DNA from: Anaerobaca lacustris
Lineage (GTDB): Bacteria > Planctomycetota > Phycisphaerae > Sedimentisphaerales > Anaerobacaceae
NCBI RefSeq assembly: GCF_030012215.1
Contig: NZ_JASCXX010000027.1
Coordinates: 1-64,000, forward strand
DNA: 64,000 nucleotides
Direction: 5' to 3'
Shown: in pieces, positions 59,643 to 64,000 of the stretch
Numbering within the stretch: the stretch's first letter is position 1
Layout: each line of letters opens with the position of its first letter
Notes under the pieces: generated by a model
The model's database searches: none
What the model was told of the DNA's origin: nothing
What the model saw: only the letters and a program-made list of their open reading frames with translations
Made by a program: the position numbers and the translations under genes

Positions 59643-62600
59643 ATGAAGACGAGCAGTGGGAGCGGGACCCCGGCGGCGATGGCCAGAGCGGCGATGGTGT
59701 TACTGTGGACAATCGCGACGCTGTCGGCGGCCGAAACGACGACACAGCCCTCGGAAGAGGCAAGTCCCGGAGTGCGGGGCTCGCGCCCGCCTGAGGACCT
59801 GAGATATGTCCCGGGCGAGGTCCTGGTCCGGCTTAAGGCCGACCCGACCGCGGTGAGCGAGGCGGTCGCCCTCAAGGACGAGATCGTCCTGCAACGTCTC
59901 CAGAAGCGTCATCGACTCGCGATCCAAGGATCGGTGTTCCACGGCGTCGGCGCCAGGGACGGATCGCGGACACGTCCCGCACGCCCGTTTCACCTGCTCA
60001 GGACGGAGGGCGATGTCCGAACGCTCTGCGCCGAGCTTCGCAACGACCCCGAGGTGGAATCCGCCCAGCCGAACTACATCTATCACCCCTGCCGGGTGCC
60101 GAACGACCCGGATTTCGCCGATCAGTACGCCCATCAGATGATTCAGATGACCAAGGCCTGGGACATCTCAACCGGCAGCCGCGACGTCGTGGTGGCGGTA
60201 CTCGGCACGGGCGTCGATATCACTCACCCGGACCTGGCCGACAATATCTGGCTGAACGCCGGCGAGATCCCCGACAATGGCATCGACGACGACGGCAACG
60301 GCTATATCGACGACGTGCATGGGTGGAATTTCGAAAGGCAGAACAATCAGGTGGCGCCGACGTCGGCCCCCTACGGGATTGAAGGCCATGAGACGATGGT
60401 GGCCGGCGTCATCGCGGCGGTCGGCGACAATGGCGAAGGCGTCTGCGGCGTCAACTGGCAGTGCAGCATCATGCCGCTGCGCGTGAGCCTCTATATCACA
60501 ACGGCCGAGGTGGCCGAGGCGCTGGACTATGCGGCGGCCAACGGCGCCCATATTGTGAATATGAGCTTCGGCGCAGGCACCGACGAACCGGATTGGATGG
60601 ACGACCCCATCATGCGAGAGGCCATCGACAACGCCTTCGCCCAGGGCGTTCTGCTCGTCGCCAGCGCCGGCAATTCGGCCACGGATGACATCTTCTACCC
60701 GGCCGGCTACTACAACGTCATGTCCGTCGCCTCCACCGACGGCGAAGATGCCAAGACCGACCACAGCACGTTCGGCGCCTGGGTGGACATCGCGGCGCCC
60801 GGGACAGACATCGTGACGACCGACCTCAACGGTGAATACATCGCCACCGCCGGAACGTCGTTCTCGGCGCCGTACGTCGCCGCCGTTGCCGCTCTCGTGC
60901 TGGCCCACCGGCCGGAACTGACTCACGTCGAACTCCGGGCCATCCTGGAAAACACATCGGACCCCATTCACTACGGGGTGGTCGAGTCCGACGCCGGCTA
61001 CGTCGGGACCGGACGCGTCAACGCCTACAAGGCCCTTCAAGCGGCGGATCGAAGGTATCCACTGGGCGAGATCGTCACCCCCAGACACAACGAGTCTCTC
61101 GCGCCGGATGTCGATGCGGTCGAGGTGCTTCTGTTCGTTCACGGGGACACCTATCGCCTCGAATACAGCGAGTACGCCACGCAGGACTGGACCTTGGTCG
61201 CCGAGGACGTCGGTCCGACCAACCCGGACGGGTTCGTCCAACTCTCACTGCCCAGTCCGGGCCCCGGCACCTATGAACTGAGACTCACCGTAACCAGCGA
61301 CGGAATCGTGCACAGCGACCGGAAAATCGTCGGCATCGAAGCGGCGCCGAGTCAGGCCCCCTGGCCGGCCCCGACAACGGTCGCCTATCCGCCGGAGGAT
61401 CAGTTCTACGGCGGCCCAATCTGCATGGACGTCAACGGGGACGGACAGAACGAGATCATCCAGTCGTCGATCGCCTGGGACACCGCCTGGGGCGACCCTC
61501 GACTCGCCATCTGGCGCCAGGATGGAACGGCCCTGCCGGGCTGGCCCAAGCTGCTGACCTTCGCCTACGACCCGCCTCTCTGCGCGGTCGGGGACATCGA
61601 CGGCGACGGCGATTACGAGATCATCGGCACGTGCAATTACGATGGGATCGTCTGCGCCTGGCACGTCGAAACCGGCAAGTACGTTGACGGCTGGCCCATT
61701 CCACTGGGCGGTTGGTACGGCAGCATCGTCGGCTATCCCGTCCTGGCCGACCTGGATGGCGACGGTGTCAGCGAGGTCCTCGTCGCCCTCGATTACCAAT
61801 CGGCCGACTCGGCCGCGCTGCACGCACTCAAGGGCGACGGCACATCGCTCTGGCAACGACGCTATATCTGCGAGAGCCCCATCAGCGTGGCCGACTTCGA
61901 CGGGGACGGCAAAGTCGAAATCGCCTTTTGCGGGTACGGCCCGGGCGTCAGCAGCATGTACACCTACATTCTCGATCATCAGGGCCAGCAGATCGCCCGA
62001 TGGCGAGGCGGCAGCCGCAAGGGGCCCGTCATCGCCGATCTCGACGGCGACGGACAATCCGAGCTGATCTTCTGCACGGAGGACGGCGTGCAGGTGGTGA
62101 GCATCGATGGCAGCACCCTGTGGAAGACGCGGCTCAATGACGGGTTCGACACCGACGGCGCATTGAGCGTCGGAGACATCGACAACGACGGGCGAAAAGA
62201 GATCTTCGTCAACAGCTATGTCCGGTCCGACGGCTACTCGTTCACTCGGGTCTACGCCCTGGACCATGCGGGCCGCCAGATGACCGAAGCCGGGTTCCCG
62301 AAGACCGTCATGGGCTATCCGGGCAACAGCGCGCCTCTGATTGCCGACATCGACGGAGACGGGCAGAAGGAGATACTCGTCGGCCCAGCGGGCGCCCGGC
62401 TGATTGCCTGGAAACCGGATGGTTCGACCGTGACCGGGTTCCCCATGCTGACACTGCCGGCGGAGATCGACTGCACCGCGACGATCGCCGACCTCGATCA
62501 GGACGGGGATCTGGAGATCCTGGTCGGCGGCTACGACTATCGCTTCCACGTCGTGGATATGCCCGGCCGCACCGATCCCGACACGATCGATTGGGGCGCC

Positions 62601-63416
62601 GCCAGGGGCAACCCGCAGAACTCCGCCTGGGCCGTGAAGGCCCCCACGCTCGACCTGAGCGAGGCGCCGCAGCAGATCCAGCCGGGACAACGGCTCCTGC
62701 TGGAGTTGCGCGCGTCGAACCCGGACAATCGCCCTCTGCGTTTTGTCGTCGGCACGCTGCCCGAAGGGGCCCTGTTTGATGAGGAAACACTCATCGTCTC
62801 CTGGAAACCCACGGCTGCCCAGGCCTTCCAGACGTATCGCTTCTCCTTCCTGGTCACCGACGGCATTCATCAGACCAGCCGCACCCTCGCCATTGAGGTG
62901 GTGCCCAACGCCATCTACTCGACCAGCATGGATACCGACCCCGGTTGGCAGCTCGACGAGGGCTGGGCCTGGGGCGCTCCCACGGGCGGCGGCTCCTGGC
63001 ACGGCGACCCGACCTCCGGCCACACCGGGCAGAACGTGATCGGATACGCCCTCGATGGAGACTATGAGAACAATCTGGCCGAGACCCGCTACGCCACGAT
63101 GGGGCCGGTCAACTGCGAAGGGTATACCAACATCCGCTTGGGCTTCTGGCGCTGGCTGGGGGTGGAATCGCCTTACGACCGCGTATGCATCCAGGTCTCC
63201 AACGACGGCCTTGACTGGTTCGACCTGTGGGCGGGCGGCGGTTCACAAGTCTCCGACGACTCATGGCGGTTCGTCGAATACCTCGTGCCCTCGTCCGTTG
63301 GCGATGGCCAGGCGACGCTCTATTTCCGTTGGGGCATCGGCCCGACGGATGACTCGGTCACCTACGCCGGCTGGAACATCGACGACGTCCAGATTACTGG
63401 CGACGCCATGCAATAG
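59643..63416 (+). CDS. secreted subtilase (S8)-like protein with FG-GAP repeats; catalytic Asp position is Gly
   Basis: This 1257-aa protein has a signal peptide (about 12-30, ending near LSAAE), a propeptide-like region (about 55-150, VPGEVLVRLKADPT), and an S8 domain (about 165-460). The His motif EGHETMVAGV (H249), the oxyanion Asn in SAGNS (N344) and the Ser motif GTSFSAPYVAA (S406) are present. The Asp motif reads VAVLGTGVD, with Gly188 in place of the usual Asp. The Ser motif is normal, but the His motif deviates from HGTHVAG. An Ig-like part follows, then eight FG-GAP repeats of the xADxDGDGxxE type (about 590-970, probably a beta-propeller), and a C-terminal putative-Ig and MAM-like domain. 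AAGGGAG precedes the ATG. It may be inactive. Confidence 0.85.
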   Translation: MKTSSGSGTPAAMARAAMVLLWTIATLSAAETTTQPSEEASPGVRGSRPPEDLRYVPGEVLVRLKADPTAVSEAVALKDEIVLQRLQKRHRLAIQGSVFHGVGARDGSRTRPARPFHLLRTEGDVRTLCAELRNDPEVESAQPNYIYHPCRVPNDPDFADQYAHQMIQMTKAWDISTGSRDVVVAVLGTGVDITHPDLADNIWLNAGEIPDNGIDDDGNGYIDDVHGWNFERQNNQVAPTSAPYGIEGHETMVAGVIAAVGDNGEGVCGVNWQCSIMPLRVSLYITTAEVAEALDYAAANGAHIVNMSFGAGTDEPDWMDDPIMREAIDNAFAQGVLLVASAGNSATDDIFYPAGYYNVMSVASTDGEDAKTDHSTFGAWVDIAAPGTDIVTTDLNGEYIATAGTSFSAPYVAAVAALVLAHRPELTHVELRAILENTSDPIHYGVVESDAGYVGTGRVNAYKALQAADRRYPLGEIVTPRHNESLAPDVDAVEVLLFVHGDTYRLEYSEYATQDWTLVAEDVGPTNPDGFVQLSLPSPGPGTYELRLTVTSDGIVHSDRKIVGIEAAPSQAPWPAPTTVAYPPEDQFYGGPICMDVNGDGQNEIIQSSIAWDTAWGDPRLAIWRQDGTALPGWPKLLTFAYDPPLCAVGDIDGDGDYEIIGTCNYDGIVCAWHVETGKYVDGWPIPLGGWYGSIVGYPVLADLDGDGVSEVLVALDYQSADSAALHALKGDGTSLWQRRYICESPISVADFDGDGKVEIAFCGYGPGVSSMYTYILDHQGQQIARWRGGSRKGPVIADLDGDGQSELIFCTEDGVQVVSIDGSTLWKTRLNDGFDTDGALSVGDIDNDGRKEIFVNSYVRSDGYSFTRVYALDHAGRQMTEAGFPKTVMGYPGNSAPLIADIDGDGQKEILVGPAGARLIAWKPDGSTVTGFPMLTLPAEIDCTATIADLDQDGDLEILVGGYDYRFHVVDMPGRTDPDTIDWGAARGNPQNSAWAVKAPTLDLSEAPQQIQPGQRLLLELRASNPDNRPLRFVVGTLPEGALFDEETLIVSWKPTAAQAFQTYRFSFLVTDGIHQTSRTLAIEVVPNAIYSTSMDTDPGWQLDEGWAWGAPTGGGSWHGDPTSGHTGQNVIGYALDGDYENNLAETRYATMGPVNCEGYTNIRLGFWRWLGVESPYDRVCIQVSNDGLDWFDLWAGGGSQVSDDSWRFVEYLVPSSVGDGQATLYFRWGIGPTDDSVTYAGWNIDDVQITGDAMQ

Positions 63417-63444
63417 GCCCGGCCGGTTTCGTCCAGGACACCAC

Positions 63445-63487
63445 AAGCCCTGCCCTCTCCGCTGGTGAGGGTCAGGGCTTTCTTTTT
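63445..63487 (+). terminator. rho-independent terminator after the subtilase gene
   Basis: AAGCCCTG (63445-63452) pairs with CAGGGCTT, with further CCCTC/GAGGG pairing inside, followed by TCTTTTT. Confidence 0.78.
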
Positions 63488-63705
63488 GCGCCACAGGCCG
63501 TACCTCTTCCTGCGGGAGCATGGAAAAGGACTGTTACGATATCGGCGAGGTGCGGCACTACATTGTAGACGCAACAACAGCAGAGCCCGACATGCATCGG
63601 GAAGCCGGACCGCAACATGGAGTAATCTCCGTTCCCTCCGGAGATACATCGCGACCGGGGCCGTGGGGTGCGACAACCCACGGCCTCGTCTGTTCGTCCA
63701 CCCTG

Positions 63706-64000
63706 TCAGGCGGGTGCGACCTTGGCCTTCGAGTCAGCGGACGCCTCTTCGGCGACTTCGCGCCCGAAGCCGAGCCATTGCGTCAGGCGGGTGAGCATCA
63801 CATAGAGCGACGGGACGACCACCAGCGTCAGGATCGTCGCAAAGGCCAGACCGAAGATAACGACGACCGCCATATTGCGCCACCACTGAGCCGACTCGCT
63901 CTTGGTGGCCCAACTGAAGGTGTGGAAGTCGTATGAGATGCCGACCGCCATGGGGATCAGCCCGATGATCGTGGTCGTCGCCGTCAGCAGCACCGGTCGC
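63706..64000 (-). CDS. RND efflux transporter (HAE1/AcrB-type), C-terminal end, truncated by window
   Basis: About 98 codons of a minus-strand gene are visible; the remainder lies beyond the window end. The frame reads on to the edge (RPVLLTATTTIIGLIPMA). This is the last part of the RND fold: TATTTIIGLIPMAVG and the final membrane helix with FGLAFATILTLVVVPSLYVML, followed by a short cytoplasmic tail. Such pumps export drugs, metals or other solutes in an AcrB-like trimer. The 63420-63705 gap beyond its stop contains a hairpin (63660-63688 region) without a T-tract, but no gene. Confidence 0.85.
   Translation of the reverse strand, partial: RPVLLTATTTIIGLIPMAVGISYDFHTFSWATKSESAQWWRNMAVVVIFGLAFATILTLVVVPSLYVMLTRLTQWLGFGREVAEEASADSKAKVAPA

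Noticed and set aside
1-64000. CRISPR arrays, integrases, transposases, rRNA, plasmid or phage origins
   Set aside because: No regularly spaced repeats, recombinase motifs or ribosomal RNA segments were seen in the window.

Overview
This is a GC-rich bacterial window, most likely chromosome of a Planctomycetota member (Phycisphaerae/Sedimentisphaerales-like). The assignment is inferred from gene content: giant secreted mosaics built of the 'YYWRVDEVNG...VWSFT' Fn3-like module and F5/8-type C (discoidin) domains, Tat-exported sulfatase and nitrilase-type enzymes, an HNH-AP2 protein, HEAT-repeat and FG-GAP proteins, and type III glutamine synthetase. No rRNA or ribosomal protein gene is present to confirm it.

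Layout. 0.1-2.3 kb: a YgjP-like metallopeptidase, a divergent pair of ferritin-like stress genes (rubrerythrin-like and DPSL/thioferritin), and a promoter-to-terminator unit that looks like a small RNA. 2.4-6.3 kb: first surface mosaic with a long leader. 6.4-10.6 kb: minus-strand sugar operon (AGE-family epimerase, DHS-like Rossmann protein, PfkB kinase-HAD fusion). 10.6-15.5 kb: accessory stretch with dispersed repeats, an MNT nucleotidyltransferase, a lipoprotein, a NucS-like nuclease, a PIN toxin-antitoxin pair and an HNH-AP2 protein. 15.6-21.9 kb: HEAT-repeat protein and second surface mosaic (FAS1). 22-34 kb: housekeeping and export genes (sulfatase, TraB, tRNA-Leu, amino-acid dehydrogenase, adenylate-forming enzyme + SDR, small lipoprotein, phosphoesterase, methyltransferase, ABC exporter).

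34-42 kb: a nitrogen-assimilation block, all on the minus strand: TorF-like porin-amt-glnK, amt-glnK, and glnN (GSIII). Each of the three units has a sigma54-type promoter, and upstream of each lies a pair of ACA-N4-TGT palindromes at nearly identical distances (about 109 and 140 bp from the -12 element). This is the strongest regulatory pattern I found in the window.

42-51 kb: inositol monophosphatase-family enzyme, small secreted proteins and two more surface mosaics with long leaders; the leader of the last is homologous to that of the first. 51-55 kb: a histidine kinase with a four-cysteine PAS domain, and a MarR-containing operon in which two successive genes appear to have internal deletions. 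55-64 kb: DUF2959 lipoprotein, PHP phosphoesterase, FHA protein, Tat nitrilase-like enzyme, a 1257-aa subtilase-FG-GAP protein whose catalytic Asp position is Gly, and the C-terminal end of an RND transporter cut by the window edge.
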